A stretch of 64,000 nucleotides of DNA from Rhodocyclales bacterium (GCA_016177805.1 JACOUN010000038.1:61403-125402), one strand, 5' to 3'. Shown: positions 28,651 through 39,942, numbered from the stretch's first letter. Notes: generated by a model from the sequence alone, not told the origin. Translations and numbers: made by a program.

Positions 28651-29673
28651 ATGCAGTTTGCCGGCTTTTCCCTGCGTAACAACCTGTTTGTCGCTCCGAT
28701 GGCCGGAGTGACCGACCGCCCTTTTCGTCAACTGTGCAAGAAGATGGGGGCCGGGCTGGCGGTGTCCGAAATGGTCACCTCCAACTCGTTGCTCTACGGC
28801 AGCGAGAAGACGCAGCGCCGCGCCAATCACGAAGGCGAAGTCGAGCCGATCTCGGTCCAGATCGCCGGCGCCGACCCGCACATGATGGCCGAGGCGGCGC
28901 GCCACAACGCCGACCGTGGCGCGCAGATCATCGACATCAACATGGGCTGTCCGGCCAAGAAGGTGTGCAACGTCATGGCCGGATCAGCCTTGATGCAGGA
29001 CGAGGCACTGGTCGCGCGCATCCTCGAAAGCGTGGTCCGCGCCGTGCCCGATGTAGCGGTGACGCTCAAGTTCCGCACCGGCTGGAACCGCGCCAACCGC
29101 AACGCCCCCACCATCGCGCGCATCGCCGAGGAGTCCGGCATCCGTGCCGTCGCCATACACGGGCGCACGCGTGCCGATCAGTACATGGGTGAGGCCGAGT
29201 ACGACACCATCGCGCTGGTGAAATCGTTGATCTCGATACCGGTGATCGCCAATGGCGACATCTCCACGCCGGAAAAAGCCAAACATGTACTGGAGTACAC
29301 CGGTGCCGATGGCGTCATGATCGGACGTGCCGCGCAGGGACGCCCGTGGATCTTCCGCGAGATCGAACACTTCCTGGCGACCGGCGAACACCTGCCGGCG
29401 CCGCTGGTGAGCGAGATCCTCGACGTGTGCCGCGCCCATCTCGCCGACCTGTACGCCTTCTACGGCGAAGAGCGGGGCGTCAAGATCGCGCGCAAACACA
29501 TCTCGTGGTACACCAAGGGCCTGGTCGGCTCGGCCGCGTTCCGCCGCGCGATGAACCAGATGACCGACATTCACGCCCAAGGACAGGCGGTCGAAGAGTT
29601 CTTTGGCCGTCTGGCGGAACAGGACGCACGTCTGAGTTACGACACCGAATACCCGCAGGAGCTGGCCGCATGA
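28651..29673 (+). CDS. dusB: tRNA dihydrouridine synthase DusB
   Basis: A 340-residue flavoenzyme that reduces uridine in the tRNA D-loop. The FMN barrel begins LFVAPMAGVTDRPFRQL; the catalytic cysteine sits in NMGCPAKKVCNVMAGS; IHGRTRADQYMGEA and NGDIST are further FMN and phosphate contacts. The frame extends to a TTG at 28615, but ATG 28651 gives the usual N-terminus MQFAGFSLRN. The stop overlaps the fis ATG in an ATGA. dusB-fis is a deeply conserved operon in proteobacteria. Confidence 0.96.
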   Translation: MQFAGFSLRNNLFVAPMAGVTDRPFRQLCKKMGAGLAVSEMVTSNSLLYGSEKTQRRANHEGEVEPISVQIAGADPHMMAEAARHNADRGAQIIDINMGCPAKKVCNVMAGSALMQDEALVARILESVVRAVPDVAVTLKFRTGWNRANRNAPTIARIAEESGIRAVAIHGRTRADQYMGEAEYDTIALVKSLISIPVIANGDISTPEKAKHVLEYTGADGVMIGRAAQGRPWIFREIEHFLATGEHLPAPLVSEILDVCRAHLADLYAFYGEERGVKIARKHISWYTKGLVGSAAFRRAMNQMTDIHAQGQAVEEFFGRLAEQDARLSYDTEYPQELAA

Positions 29674-29906
29674 GTCGCCCGAACGAAATCGCCGATTGCG
29701 TGCAGCGCACCCTGGACCAGTATTTTCGCGACCTCGACGGCGAAAAACCGGCGGCCCTCTACGAAATGGTGATCCGCAACGTCGAGCGCCCGATGCTGGA
29801 GTTCGTACTGCGCCAGGTCAACGGCAACCAGACCGCCGCCGCGCAGATGCTGGGCATCAACCGCAACACCCTGCGCCGCAAGCTCACCGAACACGATCTG
29901 CTGTAG
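29670..29906 (+). CDS. fis: DNA-binding protein Fis
   Basis: A 78-residue Fis-type nucleoid protein, short compared with the enterobacterial 98 residues because the N-terminal beta-hairpin arm is reduced, as is usual in betaproteobacteria. The C-terminal helix-turn-helix [19 protein letters not shown] is intact, and [13 protein letters not shown] matches the dimerisation helix. It bends DNA and modulates rRNA and other promoters. It starts inside the dusB stop (ATGA), so translation is coupled. purH follows 64 bp downstream. Confidence 0.95.
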   Translation: MSRPNEIADCVQRTLDQYFRDLDGEKPAALYEMVIRNVERPMLEFVLRQVNGNQTAAAQMLGINRNTLRRKLTEHDLL

Positions 29907-29970
29907 CGAGCCGGAGCGCAAACGCTCCGCCTCGCCCGCCTCATTCCTCACTTACGACACGACCCCCACC

Positions 29971-31554
29971 ATGAAAGTCACCCAAGCCCTGATCAGCGTT
30001 TCCGACAAACGCGGTGTGCTCGAACTCGCCCAGGCCCTCGTGGCCATGGACATCAATCTGCTGTCCACCGGCGGAACCGCCGCACTGCTGCGCAAGGCGG
30101 GCCTGCCGGTGACCGACGTCTCGGATCACACCGGCTTCCCGGAAATGCTCGACGGCCGGGTCAAGACCCTGCACCCCAAGGTGCATGGCGGCATCCTCGC
30201 GCGCCGCGATCTGCCCGAGCATATGGACACGATCGCCGCGCACGACATCTCGCGCATCGACCTGGTGGTGGTCAACCTCTACCCCTTCCAGGAAACCGTC
30301 GCGCGCGAAGGCTGCAGCCTTGAAGACGCGATCGAGAACATCGACATCGGCGGGCCGACCATGGTGCGCGCGGCGGCCAAGAACCACGGCAACGAGGCGG
30401 GCGGCGTCGCCATCGTCACCGATCCCGACGACTATGCGGCCATCGTCGCGGAACTCACCGCCAACGAGGGCGAACTGGGCTACAAGACCCGCTTCGCCCT
30501 CGCGGTCAAGGCCTACACCCACACCGCGCGTTACGACGGCGCGATCGCCAACTACCTGACCGCCCTGGCCGAAGACGGCAGCAAGCAGGCCTATCCGGAA
30601 CGCCTGCACCTCGCCTTCGACAAGGTCCAGGATCTGCGCTACGGTGAAAATCCGCATCAAAGCGCGGCCTTCTACCGCGAACCGGCCGCCCCGGCCGGCG
30701 CCATCGCCGCCTACCAGCAACTGCAAGGCAAGGCACTGTCGTACAACAACATCGCCGACGCGGACGCCGCGTGGGAATGCGTGAAGGCCTTCGGCAGCAG
30801 CGCCGGCAACGCCACCTGTGTCATCGTCAAGCATGCCAATCCGTGCGGCGTGGCGGTCGCGGACACCCCCGAAGCCGCCTACCGCAAGGCCTTCTCGACA
30901 GACCCCACCTCGGCCTTCGGCGGCATCATCGCCTTCAACTGTGAAGTCGACCGCAGCGCCGCCGAAGCCGTGTCGGCCCAGTTCCTCGAAGTGTTGATCG
31001 CTCCCGCCTACTCAGCCGAGGCGCTTGAATTGCTGCGCGGCAAGCAGAACGTACGGGTCCTGACCTGTCCGCTCGGCCGCCCGGCCGGCACCCTGGACTG
31101 GAAACGCGTCGGCGGCGGATTGCTGGTACAGAGCGCCGATGAAGGCCGGGTGGCGGTCGCCGACCTGAAGATCGTCACCCGCCGCGCCCCGACCGAGCGC
31201 GAGATGCTGGACCTGATGTTCGCGTGGAACGTGGCCAAGTACGTCAAGTCCAACGCCATCGTGTACTGCCGCGACGGCATGACGGTGGGCGTCGGCGCTG
31301 GCCAGATGAGCCGCGTCGACTCCGCCCGCATCGCGGCGATCAAGGCCGAGAATGCCGGCCTCGACGTACGCGGCTCGGTGGTGGCGTCGGACGCCTTTTT
31401 CCCGTTCCGTGACGGACTCGACGTGCTCGCCCAGGCCGGCGCCACGGCGGTGATCCAGCCGGGCGGTTCGATGCGCGACGCCGAAGTGATCGCGGCGGCC
31501 GACGAACAGGACATCGCGATGGTACTGACCGGTTTCCGCCATTTCCGCCATTGA
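29971..31554 (+). CDS. purH: Bifunctional AICAR transformylase / IMP cyclohydrolase PurH
   Basis: A 527-residue enzyme for the last two steps of IMP synthesis. The N-terminal IMP cyclohydrolase (MGS-like) domain begins [11 protein letters not shown] with [10 protein letters not shown] and [13 protein letters not shown]; the C-terminal transformylase domain contains [20 protein letters not shown] and a terminal [10 protein letters not shown]. Length and order are canonical. It stands between fis and purD on the same strand, and purH-purD is a common pairing. Confidence 0.97.
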   Translation: MKVTQALISVSDKRGVLELAQALVAMDINLLSTGGTAALLRKAGLPVTDVSDHTGFPEMLDGRVKTLHPKVHGGILARRDLPEHMDTIAAHDISRIDLVVVNLYPFQETVAREGCSLEDAIENIDIGGPTMVRAAAKNHGNEAGGVAIVTDPDDYAAIVAELTANEGELGYKTRFALAVKAYTHTARYDGAIANYLTALAEDGSKQAYPERLHLAFDKVQDLRYGENPHQSAAFYREPAAPAGAIAAYQQLQGKALSYNNIADADAAWECVKAFGSSAGNATCVIVKHANPCGVAVADTPEAAYRKAFSTDPTSAFGGIIAFNCEVDRSAAEAVSAQFLEVLIAPAYSAEALELLRGKQNVRVLTCPLGRPAGTLDWKRVGGGLLVQSADEGRVAVADLKIVTRRAPTEREMLDLMFAWNVAKYVKSNAIVYCRDGMTVGVGAGQMSRVDSARIAAIKAENAGLDVRGSVVASDAFFPFRDGLDVLAQAGATAVIQPGGSMRDAEVIAAADEQDIAMVLTGFRHFRH

Positions 31555-31623
31555 AAACGACCAGCGGCGCTTTCCTGTTACTTACGCTGAATTCACCCCA
31601 CCCTATTGGCTGAATCGACCACC

Positions 31624-32913
31624 ATGAAAGTTCTCGTCATCGGATCCGGAGGTCGCGAACATGCACTGGCATGGAAACTCGCGCAGTCTCCCAAAGTAAC
31701 CAGGGTGCTGGTTGCCCCCGGCAACGCCGGCACCGCGCATGAACCGCTGGTCGAAAACGTCGCGATCACGGCCATACCCGAGCTGATAGAACTGGCGCGC
31801 CGGGAAAACGTGGATTTCACCGTGGTCGGCCCCGAAGCCCCACTCGCGGCAGGCATCGTCGACGCCTTCCGCGCGGCGCAACTGCCCATCTTCGGCCCCA
31901 CCCAGGGCGCCGCGCAACTGGAAAGCTCCAAGGATTTCGCCAAGCAGTTTCTGGTGCGGCACGCCATTCCGACCGCCCGCTACCAGACCTTCTCCGACGC
32001 CACCCTGGCGCATGAGTACGTCGACCGCGAAGGCGCTCCCATCGTCATCAAGGCCGACGGCCTCGCGGCTGGGAAAGGGGTGGTGGTCGCGATGACCCGC
32101 GACGAAGCCCACCAGGCCATCGACATGATGTTGGGCGACAGCGGCATGGACGTCGACTACGGCAGCGGCGGCGCGCGGGTGGTGATCGAAGAATTCATGC
32201 GCGGCGAGGAAGCCAGCTTCATCGTCATGGCCGACGGCAAGAACGCCCTGGCGCTGGCCACCAGCCAGGACCACAAGCGCCTGCGCGACGACGACCAAGG
32301 CCCCAACACCGGCGGCATGGGGGCGTATTCACCGGCCCCTGTGGTCACCCCGGAGATCCACGCACGTGTAATGCGCGAGGTAATCCACCCGACCCTCGCC
32401 GGGATGCGCGCCGACGGCCTGCCCTACGCCGGCTTCCTCTACGCCGGCCTGATGATCGACGATGCCGGGCAGCCGCGCGTGGTCGAATTCAACTGCCGCA
32501 TGGGCGACCCTGAAACACAGCCGATCATGATGCGGCTGAAGACCGACCTCGCCGATCTGATCGAAGCGGCGATCGAGGGCCGCCTGGACCAGGTGGAAGC
32601 CGAGTGGGACCGCCGCGTCGCGCTGGGCGTGGTGCTCGCCTCAGCGGGCTACCCTGAAGCACCGCGCAAGGGTGACCCGATCACCGGCTTGCCCTCCGCG
32701 GCATCGGACGACGTCCACGTCTTTCACGCTGGCACACGCGAAGCCGACGGCAAGGTACTGACGGCGGGCGGGCGCGTACTGTGTGTCACGGCACTCGGCG
32801 ACAACGTGCGCAGCGCGCAGAAACTCGCCTACGGCGTGGTCGAAAACATCGGTTTCGATGGCCGCCAGTACCGCCAGGACATCGGCCACCGCGCCCTTGC
32901 CCGCCGCGCCTGA
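31624..32913 (+). CDS. purD: Phosphoribosylamine-glycine ligase PurD
   Basis: A 429-residue ATP-grasp enzyme that joins glycine to phosphoribosylamine in purine synthesis. N-terminal [19 protein letters not shown], the ATP-grasp lysine region [17 protein letters not shown], the [12 protein letters not shown] loop and [12 protein letters not shown] are all present. The frame reaches a TTG at 31606, but ATG 31624 fits the family N-terminus exactly. It lies 69 bp after purH and 12 bp before hemF. Confidence 0.97.
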   Translation: MKVLVIGSGGREHALAWKLAQSPKVTRVLVAPGNAGTAHEPLVENVAITAIPELIELARRENVDFTVVGPEAPLAAGIVDAFRAAQLPIFGPTQGAAQLESSKDFAKQFLVRHAIPTARYQTFSDATLAHEYVDREGAPIVIKADGLAAGKGVVVAMTRDEAHQAIDMMLGDSGMDVDYGSGGARVVIEEFMRGEEASFIVMADGKNALALATSQDHKRLRDDDQGPNTGGMGAYSPAPVVTPEIHARVMREVIHPTLAGMRADGLPYAGFLYAGLMIDDAGQPRVVEFNCRMGDPETQPIMMRLKTDLADLIEAAIEGRLDQVEAEWDRRVALGVVLASAGYPEAPRKGDPITGLPSAASDDVHVFHAGTREADGKVLTAGGRVLCVTALGDNVRSAQKLAYGVVENIGFDGRQYRQDIGHRALARRA

Positions 32914-32925
32914 ATCGCCCGACTC

Positions 32926-33828
32926 ATGCCGTCCGACAAGGTACTCCCCTTTCTCATCGGCCTGCAGCAGCGCATCGTCGCCCGGCTCGAAGCCCTGGAC
33001 GGCAAGACCTTCATGGTCGATCGCTGGGAGCGCCCCGGCGGCGGGGGTGGGCAGAGCTGCGTGATCGAAGAAGGTGCGGTCTTCGAACGCGGTGGCGTCA
33101 ATTTCGCCCACGTCATGGGCGACGCGATGCCGGCGTCGGCCACCGCCCACAGGCCCGAACTGGCGGGGCGCCGATATGAAGCCATGGGGGTGTCGCTGGT
33201 CCTGCACCCGCGCAACCCCTATTGCCCCACCGCACACATGAACGTGCGCTTCTTCCGCGCCTCGGCGCCCGACGCCGACCCGGTATGGTGGTTCGGCGGC
33301 GGCATGGACCTGACCCCCTACTACCCGTTCGATGACGACGTGGCACACTTTCACGCCACCTGTCGCTCGGCGGTACTGCCGTTCGGCGGCGAGCCCGAGT
33401 ACCAGCGCCTCAAGAGCTGGTGCGACCGCTATTTCTTCCTCAAGCACCGCAACGAACCGCGTGGCGTGGGCGGCGTGTTCTTCGACGATCTCGGCGCGGA
33501 TGGACTGACTGGTTTCGACCAGGCGTTCGGACTGACGCAAAGCGTCGGCAACGCGTTCATCGATGCCTATCTGCCCATCATCGAACGGCGCATCGCCGTC
33601 CCGTACGGCGAACGCGAACGGGACTTCCAAGCCTATCGCCGCGGGCGCTACGTGGAATTCAACCTAGTGTACGACCGCGGCACGCTGTTCGGCCTGCAGT
33701 CGGGCGGGCGCGCCGAGTCCATCCTGATGTCGCTGCCGCCAGTGGTCAAGTGGCGCTACGACTGGGCGCCCGAGCCCGGCACCCCCGAAGCGCGCCTGTA
33801 CGAGCAGTACCTCACTCCGAGGGACTGA
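32926..33828 (+). CDS. hemF: Oxygen-dependent coproporphyrinogen III oxidase HemF
   Basis: A 300-residue HemF. It uses O2 to decarboxylate two propionates of coproporphyrinogen III to vinyl groups, giving protoporphyrinogen IX. Family signatures are [13 protein letters not shown], the [14 protein letters not shown] stretch, [13 protein letters not shown] and the C-terminal [20 protein letters not shown]. It starts 12 bp after purD, so probably belongs to the purH-purD transcript, and its last 17 bp overlap the convergent sulfatase-fold gene. Its presence implies aerobic heme synthesis. Confidence 0.97.
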   Translation: MPSDKVLPFLIGLQQRIVARLEALDGKTFMVDRWERPGGGGGQSCVIEEGAVFERGGVNFAHVMGDAMPASATAHRPELAGRRYEAMGVSLVLHPRNPYCPTAHMNVRFFRASAPDADPVWWFGGGMDLTPYYPFDDDVAHFHATCRSAVLPFGGEPEYQRLKSWCDRYFFLKHRNEPRGVGGVFFDDLGADGLTGFDQAFGLTQSVGNAFIDAYLPIIERRIAVPYGERERDFQAYRRGRYVEFNLVYDRGTLFGLQSGGRAESILMSLPPVVKWRYDWAPEPGTPEARLYEQYLTPRD

Positions 33829-35413
33829 GCGGGGCCGTCTCGGGCGGCGCACCGGCGGCATCGACGCCACCCTCGCCTTGGGCCGGCGGCAGTTCCCACA
33901 GCGCGCGGTAAGTGGCACTGTAGTTCATCAACTGTTCGGTCATTTTCGCGATGCGGTCTGGCGGACGCGGCACCGTCGCCGGTCCGATCGCCGAATAACC
34001 CAAACCAGCGCGCTCACCCTCCACCTTGAACCCCATCAGTTCGAGGATGGTCGGCAGCATGTCGAAATGCGTGACTTCCTCTGTGTTCTTGGCTTGGTCC
34101 TTGCGCGCGCCGAGCAACAGGTTGAACACGCGCCGCTCGGGATTCTTGATCAGCTTGTCGTACGATGTGTTGCCCATCGACAGATGATCGCCCTGAATAA
34201 CCACCGCAATCCGGTCAGACCAGCCCTTGGCCGTGATGTAGTCGAGAAAGTCGGCGACCTGCCCGGCGGTGCATTCGACGATCCCGTCGAAATCCGCGTA
34301 GCCCTGCTTCTTGCAGGTTGAGGACAGGTGTCCGTAGGGGTGGTGCGTGTCTATCGTCAGCACCGTCAGGTTGAACGGCTTGCGCGACTTCATCAGCTTG
34401 TCCAGTTCGCCACGGGCGTGGCGAAACAAGTCGTCGTCGCGCAAACCCCAGCCGCTCATACGCTCGGGACGCTCGCCGGCGGAGATCCACTCCTCGCGCC
34501 CCATCACCTTGCCGTAACGGTGGTCATGAAAGAACTTGCCAACGCCGGCAAACTCCAGGCTGGAACCGTTGAGGAACACGTTGGTGTAGCCATGGCTGGC
34601 GAGGATGTCACCCAGGCACCGCGCGCGCGGAAGAAAGCGCTCGATCTGCTCGCCCTGTTTGTTGCCGCCGAACAGCGCCACCGATTTCAGCGGCAAGCCG
34701 CATTGGGTCGATACGATGCCGGCGATCGTGAAGTGCGCCCCCATCAGCTCGCGATAGCTGTTGAAGCTGATCGCGCCGGGCCTGGACTTGTATGCGTTGA
34801 GCCGCTGCAACAGATCATGTCCGAACAGCGTCGCATCCGAGTAGGTATCCTCCAGACTCTCGACGTAGATGAGGACGAGGTTGCGGGGCGGCGTCTTGCC
34901 CGTCTTGATCGCGATGCGGGACGGATCGACATAGGAGCCGGAGAAGTAGTCCTCACCGAAATACGACCGGACGTAACGCCCCAGCGAGAAACTGTCCACA
35001 AAGAACGCCGTGCCCGCCCCCAGCACCACCAACGGAATCGCGCGCGATGCGCCATGGCGCATCAACCGCAACAACCAAGCACCGAGTCTGCGCGTGCGCA
35101 CGCGTACCCCCCGGTAGACGCGGGTAAGCCACGGCACCGGCCATTCGTCCGGATGGGCGCACAAGCGCTTGATCCACTCGTCCACACCCCACAGCACCAT
35201 GGCCAACGCAATCGGAAGCGCCACCGCACGCCACAGAAAACGGCTGATCAACTCGGGATCGGTGCCCAGCAACCCCTGCGTGCCAAACCGCATGTGGTAC
35301 AGCACCTGGTCTGGCGTGACTGAGCCGAACTCATCGGTGAGCCAGCGAGGAACGGCATAGAGCAGGCAACCGGCGAGTATCGCCAGGGGCTTCAACAGTG
35401 GTTTCAGGCGCAT
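33812..35413 (-). CDS. OpgB/LtaS-like sulfatase-fold membrane transferase
   Basis: A 533-residue alkaline-phosphatase-fold enzyme with an N-terminal membrane part (hydrophobic [29 protein letters not shown] and [15 protein letters not shown]) and a periplasmic catalytic domain from about residue 180. It starts [16 protein letters not shown] (metal ligand Glu); [16 protein letters not shown] carries the likely nucleophilic Thr; [10 protein letters not shown] and [11 protein letters not shown] hold further metal ligands. The nearest characterised relatives are phosphoglycerol transferase OpgB/MdoB and LtaS, so substitution of periplasmic glucans or lipids with a phospho-alcohol is plausible. 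Frame extends to 35461; ATG 35413 is preferred. Convergent with hemF. Confidence 0.8.
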   Translation of the reverse strand: MRLKPLLKPLAILAGCLLYAVPRWLTDEFGSVTPDQVLYHMRFGTQGLLGTDPELISRFLWRAVALPIALAMVLWGVDEWIKRLCAHPDEWPVPWLTRVYRGVRVRTRRLGAWLLRLMRHGASRAIPLVVLGAGTAFFVDSFSLGRYVRSYFGEDYFSGSYVDPSRIAIKTGKTPPRNLVLIYVESLEDTYSDATLFGHDLLQRLNAYKSRPGAISFNSYRELMGAHFTIAGIVSTQCGLPLKSVALFGGNKQGEQIERFLPRARCLGDILASHGYTNVFLNGSSLEFAGVGKFFHDHRYGKVMGREEWISAGERPERMSGWGLRDDDLFRHARGELDKLMKSRKPFNLTVLTIDTHHPYGHLSSTCKKQGYADFDGIVECTAGQVADFLDYITAKGWSDRIAVVIQGDHLSMGNTSYDKLIKNPERRVFNLLLGARKDQAKNTEEVTHFDMLPTILELMGFKVEGERAGLGYSAIGPATVPRPPDRIAKMTEQLMNYSATYRALWELPPAQGEGGVDAAGAPPETAPLSPSE

Positions 35414-35467
35414 GCTCAGGGGTGCTCGTGGATGGATGGTGCGCGGGTGCACCCCGATCAAGGTCGC

Positions 35468-36646
35468 TCAGGAAATCGCCAGGCGCGCAGCCGCACAGTA
35501 GTATTTTTTCGCTTCGCTCGGCTTGTCGAGTTGTTCCATCAGTTCGGCCAGGGCAACATTGACATCGGCTGCGGGCGAGTTGCTGGCTGACGCTTCAAGG
35601 TAGCTTTGCGCCTTGCCCCAGATTCCGGCGCTCATGCATTGCCGTCCAACCGTGTAGAGCAGCCCGGCATCGTCCGGATGCAGGTTCAACCATTTTTCGG
35701 CACGCGACAAGGCGTCCTTCGCCTCATCCCCGTCGCCGGCACACAGTACGTAGCACCGCGCCAGATCGCTGCGCCACTGCGCATCGAGCAAACGCTCCAC
35801 GGTTCGGCGCGCGATGGTGCCCTGCCCCGCCGCAGCCAGCAAGGGCAACGCCTGAACAACGAGGTCAGCGTCGCCCATGTCGTCCTTGCCCAGGGATCGC
35901 CAGTACGTCGCCTGCTGCTCGGCATCGCTCACGAGTCCCCGCAAACGCTCGATATGGGCACGGCGCAACAACGGTCGGGCCTGCTCCGGCGTCATCAGCT
36001 TGTCATCACGCAGGCGCTGGACCAGCTCCGGCACCTCCTCCCAGCGATTGAGCGCCTGGGCCAGCTCCAGCCTCATCGCGGCAACTGCGGCGTTGCGATT
36101 TCCGCTCTTGCGCAGTGCCATCAAGGCGTGCTCGGCCTCGTCGTGACGTCCGGCCTCCAGGGCCAATGCGGCCTCGGTCATCAAACTCGCGCCGCGCCCC
36201 GTCGCACTCTCGCCCGCACGGCTGATCCACTCCCGGTAGCGCTTTTCGTCCTTCAGGGCGTGCGCGGCGCGCGCCGCCACCAGGGCGGCTTCATGCGCGT
36301 CGTCGCCCGCCGCATGTGCGGCCTTGGCCAGTTTGAGCGCCTCGCCGTAGCGCCCTTCGAAGAGCGCGCTCAGCGCTTCGCGCAACGCGCGTGCCGCCTT
36401 CTCGCTTTGCCGGCGCGACCTGAATGCACCCACCCGCCCCGGCAGATCCAGTGCCTTGCTGAACAGCCGCAGCAGGCAATACACCGAGACAAACCCGAGC
36501 AACAATGCCACCACCACCAGATTCAACGACGCCTGCGCACGCCACGGCGGCAAGACCAGCAGAACGTAGCCTTCGTTGGCACCGGCGAGCATCGCGACCC
36601 CGACTGCCAGCGCGAAAATCGCGATTATCCATATCAGTGCGCGCAT
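35468..36646 (-). CDS. hemY: HemY-type TPR membrane protein
   Basis: A 392-residue proteobacterial HemY (not the protoporphyrinogen oxidase of the same name in Bacillus). Two N-terminal membrane segments (LIWIIAIFALAVGVAMLAG and ASLNLVVVALLLGFVSVYCL) are followed by tetratricopeptide-like repeats rich in Ala and Arg to the C-terminus. It follows hemX by 9 bp. Its biochemical role in heme synthesis is not settled in the literature I know; a link to coordinating the pathway at the membrane is proposed. Last gene of the hemC-hemD-hemX-hemY run. Confidence 0.88.
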   Translation of the reverse strand: MRALIWIIAIFALAVGVAMLAGANEGYVLLVLPPWRAQASLNLVVVALLLGFVSVYCLLRLFSKALDLPGRVGAFRSRRQSEKAARALREALSALFEGRYGEALKLAKAAHAAGDDAHEAALVAARAAHALKDEKRYREWISRAGESATGRGASLMTEAALALEAGRHDEAEHALMALRKSGNRNAAVAAMRLELAQALNRWEEVPELVQRLRDDKLMTPEQARPLLRRAHIERLRGLVSDAEQQATYWRSLGKDDMGDADLVVQALPLLAAAGQGTIARRTVERLLDAQWRSDLARCYVLCAGDGDEAKDALSRAEKWLNLHPDDAGLLYTVGRQCMSAGIWGKAQSYLEASASNSPAADVNVALAELMEQLDKPSEAKKYYCAAARLAIS

Positions 36647-36655
36647 GTCAGGCCC

Positions 36656-37957
36656 TCAGCGTGTGCCGTCGGCCGCGGGAGCCGCACCGCTGGCCGGCGC
36701 CGGCACGCGACCGCCGCCGGGCACGCGTGCCTGCACCATCCGCAGCGCGGCGAAGGTGGCGCGCAGCGTGGGTGCCTCGACCTTGATCGGCACTTGCTCC
36801 AGTTCCTGCATATCCGCGATCGCACGCTTGACCTGATCGTCCTGAAGGTCAAAAAACCGCTCTATCCAGCCGCGCGCCTGCGCCAGGTCGGCGACGTAGG
36901 TACGCCCGTCACGCGCCAGCAGCGCGAGCCGCGCGGTCAGCAGCCGGATCTTGACGTTCTCGCGCAAGTAGGTGCTCTGGGCCGGCGCGAGCAGAACCGG
37001 GTCGGCACGGTCGAGCCGCTCCAGCCTCACCATGCCACGGACTTCATTCCATACATCCACCCCCAGGGCCTTGGCGAAGTTCAGCGCCCGCGCAAACATG
37101 TCGTCTCCGGCAGCCTCCTCGACCGCCATGGCCTTTTCGTGCGCGGCGGCAGCCTCGGCCAGTGCGACCTCGAACGCCAGCGGCAGCTGGTCCACCCGCT
37201 CCAGCAGAATCTCCAGGCGCAATGCCAGCCCCGACACATCCACCTGCGGATGCGCTTTGATCTGGTCGATGTCTTCAATCAGCGCCCGGCGCAAAGGCTG
37301 CAAATGCCCCTGCTCCGGTGCCGCCAGCCTGGCCTCGGCGCCCTGCAGCGCGATCAGCGCCGCTTCCATGTTGCCAGCCAGTTGCAATTGCTGGGCCGCG
37401 ATATTGATTGCCTGTTCCACCTCGGCGAGCAGCCGATCGCTGCGCGAGCGCGAATACTCCTGATACAGCGCTTCCAGCGCCACCGCCTGGCCTTCGGTTT
37501 CCGCGACCTGCGACTCCAGCGCACCAAACCTGCTCTGCAGCGCGGCTATCGTTTCCTGCTGCTGCCGCGCCAAGGCGCGCAACTCGGCAACAGTACCGTC
37601 ACCCGCCGCCAGCCGCCGGGCAACTTCCTGACGGATCTCCTTGTCCGCCAGGCGCGACTCATAGACCTGCCAGCCCAGCGCGCCCACGCCGACCAACGCC
37701 ACCAGCGCCAAGACCAATGGCAATACGCCGCTTCGACGCGCCTGCGCATTTCCGCTTGCGCCGCCACTGACGGCACCTGCGGCGGGCTGACTGGCGATTG
37801 CGGCAACCGATGATTCGGCGCCTTGGTCCGGCACAGCGCGAGCATCACCCTTGTTCTGGTTAACCGGCCCGGATGGCGGCGCACCCTGCTCCGGCGTCTG
37901 CATGGATTCTGCCTCGGCGCTGGAGGACGATGTAGGGACAGGGCTCTGTATTTTCAT
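36656..37957 (-). CDS. hemX: HemX-type membrane protein
   Basis: A 433-residue HemX. After a Ser/Pro-rich cytoplasmic tail (about 1-75) comes one membrane helix (LPLVLALVALVGVGALGWQV, about 78-97), then a periplasmic coiled-coil region (QQETIAALQSRFGALESQVA) and a helical domain. The family is often mislabelled uroporphyrinogen-III C-methyltransferase; no methyltransferase motif is present here. A 246-bp gap separates it from hemD, larger than the other junctions of the cluster, and may hold its own promoter, although I found no convincing -35/-10 pair. Confidence 0.88.
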   Translation of the reverse strand: MKIQSPVPTSSSSAEAESMQTPEQGAPPSGPVNQNKGDARAVPDQGAESSVAAIASQPAAGAVSGGASGNAQARRSGVLPLVLALVALVGVGALGWQVYESRLADKEIRQEVARRLAAGDGTVAELRALARQQQETIAALQSRFGALESQVAETEGQAVALEALYQEYSRSRSDRLLAEVEQAINIAAQQLQLAGNMEAALIALQGAEARLAAPEQGHLQPLRRALIEDIDQIKAHPQVDVSGLALRLEILLERVDQLPLAFEVALAEAAAAHEKAMAVEEAAGDDMFARALNFAKALGVDVWNEVRGMVRLERLDRADPVLLAPAQSTYLRENVKIRLLTARLALLARDGRTYVADLAQARGWIERFFDLQDDQVKRAIADMQELEQVPIKVEAPTLRATFAALRMVQARVPGGGRVPAPASGAAPAADGTR

Positions 37958-38203
37958 GATGAAAAGTTTAACCTAGATCCGGCAGTTGGACAGTTTGGCA
38001 CAATCGGCCAGAAATCGCCCCGCGTAACGGCGCCCGAAGCACATCCGCCCCGCCCATGATGGCCCTGGCATGTCGCGCGTACCGTCCAGGAGCGGGGTAA
38101 CCGAGGCCGCACCGGGCAATATTCGCAATCTATATCAAACAGTTGCCGATAACCATAGCGTGTGCGCGACGCCACCCGCCGACGAATCCAGGACCAAACC
38201 CGC

Positions 38204-38983
38204 TCAAGTGGCAAAATGGGATTCGAGCGCCCGCAGCAGTCCGGCGTCGCCGCTTTCGGTCACATGCACGTTGGCAAACCCGGCTGCTGCGGCGATCCCG
38301 GCAATGCGTGGATGGGGCGCGAACATCGGGACATCGCGCAGCGCCGCCATGCCGTCCCCACCAAGCAGCGCGACCAGATTGGGCACACCTTCGCTGCTGG
38401 TCACGGTGACCGCATCGAGGGTGCCACGCCGCGCGCTCTCGATCAGCGGCCGGGCATCCAGCTCGGGAAGATAGCGCCGGTAACACGTCGCATACACCAC
38501 TTGGGCCCCGCGCTCGCGCAGCGTCGCGCCGAGCAGGTCACGCCCACCATCGCCACGGAAGATCACGACCCGTTTGCCCGCGATCGCGGCGGGCTGGAAC
38601 TGCGCCAACGCCAGCACCGCTTCACTGTCAAAACCACTCTGCGGCGCAATGACATCCCTGAATCCGAACGAACTCAGCTCGCGCTCGCTTCCCTTGCCCA
38701 CGGTCGCGACTGCAACGTGTGCGGGCCAGGCGCGGCGCGGCAGGACGAACTCAAGTGCAAGCTTGACCGCGTTGGGGCTGACGAAGAATGCCAGGTCGAA
38801 CCCGCCGAGCTGATCGGCGGCCGCCTCCATCTCCGCCGTATGGTGGGGCGCGGCAATCGCCAGCAGCGGAAATCGCACCGGCGTGCCGCCGCGCGCCGCG
38901 ATGGCGCTGCACAACCCCTCGGCCTGACCGGCCGGGCGGGTCACCACGATGTGTCGTCCGGAGAGCGTGGCTGACGCCGCCAT
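38204..38983 (-). CDS. hemD: Uroporphyrinogen III synthase HemD
   Basis: A 259-residue HemD, which closes hydroxymethylbilane with inversion of ring D to uroporphyrinogen III. The sequence is poorly conserved in general, but VVTRPAGQAEGLCSAI at the N-terminus, FFVSPNAVKLALE and the C-terminal VTVTSSEGVPNLVALL are typical. It follows hemC by 14 bp and is in the expected order. No fusion to HemX or HemC. Confidence 0.93.
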   Translation of the reverse strand: MAASATLSGRHIVVTRPAGQAEGLCSAIAARGGTPVRFPLLAIAAPHHTAEMEAAADQLGGFDLAFFVSPNAVKLALEFVLPRRAWPAHVAVATVGKGSERELSSFGFRDVIAPQSGFDSEAVLALAQFQPAAIAGKRVVIFRGDGGRDLLGATLRERGAQVVYATCYRRYLPELDARPLIESARRGTLDAVTVTSSEGVPNLVALLGGDGMAALRDVPMFAPHPRIAGIAAAAGFANVHVTESGDAGLLRALESHFAT

Positions 38984-38997
38984 GGATGTGCGCCTCG

Positions 38998-39942
38998 TCA
39001 GCCGATCGCGGCGAGTATTTCCTCGGCTCCGTACACGCGCAACTCTTCCGCAAGCGCCTGGCCCAGTGCTTCGGGGTCATCGGCGCTACCTTCACGTTCG
39101 GCCCGGATCATGCGCGTGCCGTCCGGAAGCGCGACGAAACCCCTGAGCCACAGCAAGCCGCCGCGCATCCGCGCGTAGGCGCCCAGCGGCACCTCGCAGC
39201 TACCGGCGAGCGCGCGCGACACGGCGCGTTCGGCCCGCACGCAGGCGGCGGTATCGGCATCGTGCAGCGGCGCCAGCCATTGGGCGATGTCGGCGCGACT
39301 GCTCAAACACTCTATCCCCAGCGCCCCCTGACCGGCGGAGGGCAGCGACACCTCGGCCGGCAATTCGCTGCGTATGCGCTCACCCAGTCCCAGCCGCTTC
39401 AGCCCGGCCGCCGCCAGGATAATGGCGTCGTACTGCCCTTCATCCAGCTTGCGCAACCGCGTATCCAGGTTGCCGCGCAGGCTGCTGACCGACAAATACG
39501 GGTACTGCGCGATGATCTGTGACTGGCGGCGCAGCGACGAGGTGCCCACCACGGCCCCCGGTGGCATGTCGGAAAGGTTCGCGTAACGGCTGGAAACAAA
39601 GGCATCGAGTGGCACTTCGCGTTCAGAGATGCACGCCAGCATGAATTCCTCGTGCAACACCATGGGCACGTCCTTCATCGAATGCACGGCAATGTCAGCC
39701 TCCCCGGCGAGCAGCGCCGCTTCAAGCTCCTTGACGAACAGGCCCTTGCCACCGACCTTGGCCAACGGTCGATCGAGGATCTGGTCACCACGCGTGGTCA
39801 TGCCCATCAGCACGACCTCGCAGGCGGGATACAGGGCTTCCAGACGTGCTTTGACGTGCTCGGCCTGCCATAGCGCCAGACGGCTCTCGCGCGTGGCGAT
39901 GACGATGCGTTCGGGGTGACGGGCGGCGGTGGGCGTACTCAC
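38998..39942 (-). CDS. hemC: Hydroxymethylbilane synthase HemC
   Basis: A 314-residue porphobilinogen deaminase that polymerises four porphobilinogens on a dipyrromethane cofactor. Motifs are [34 protein letters not shown] and the cofactor-anchoring cysteine in [13 protein letters not shown]. The open frame extends to 40026, but the GTG at 39942 gives the family N-terminus and normal length. It is divergent from ppc; the 197-bp gap contains a TAGAAT hexamer on the minus strand but no matching -35. Confidence 0.96.
   Translation of the reverse strand: MSTPTAARHPERIVIATRESRLALWQAEHVKARLEALYPACEVVLMGMTTRGDQILDRPLAKVGGKGLFVKELEAALLAGEADIAVHSMKDVPMVLHEEFMLACISEREVPLDAFVSSRYANLSDMPPGAVVGTSSLRRQSQIIAQYPYLSVSSLRGNLDTRLRKLDEGQYDAIILAAAGLKRLGLGERIRSELPAEVSLPSAGQGALGIECLSSRADIAQWLAPLHDADTAACVRAERAVSRALAGSCEVPLGAYARMRGGLLWLRGFVALPDGTRMIRAEREGSADDPEALGQALAEELRVYGAEEILAAIG

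Noticed and set aside
29346..29906. A 186-residue frame extending Fis upstream into dusB
   Set aside because: The extension is out-of-frame dusB sequence; the ATGA overlap and the 78-residue Fis length fix the start at 29670.
36656..37957. Uroporphyrinogen-III C-methyltransferase activity for HemX
   Set aside because: No SAM-binding motif is present; the label is a frequent database carry-over.
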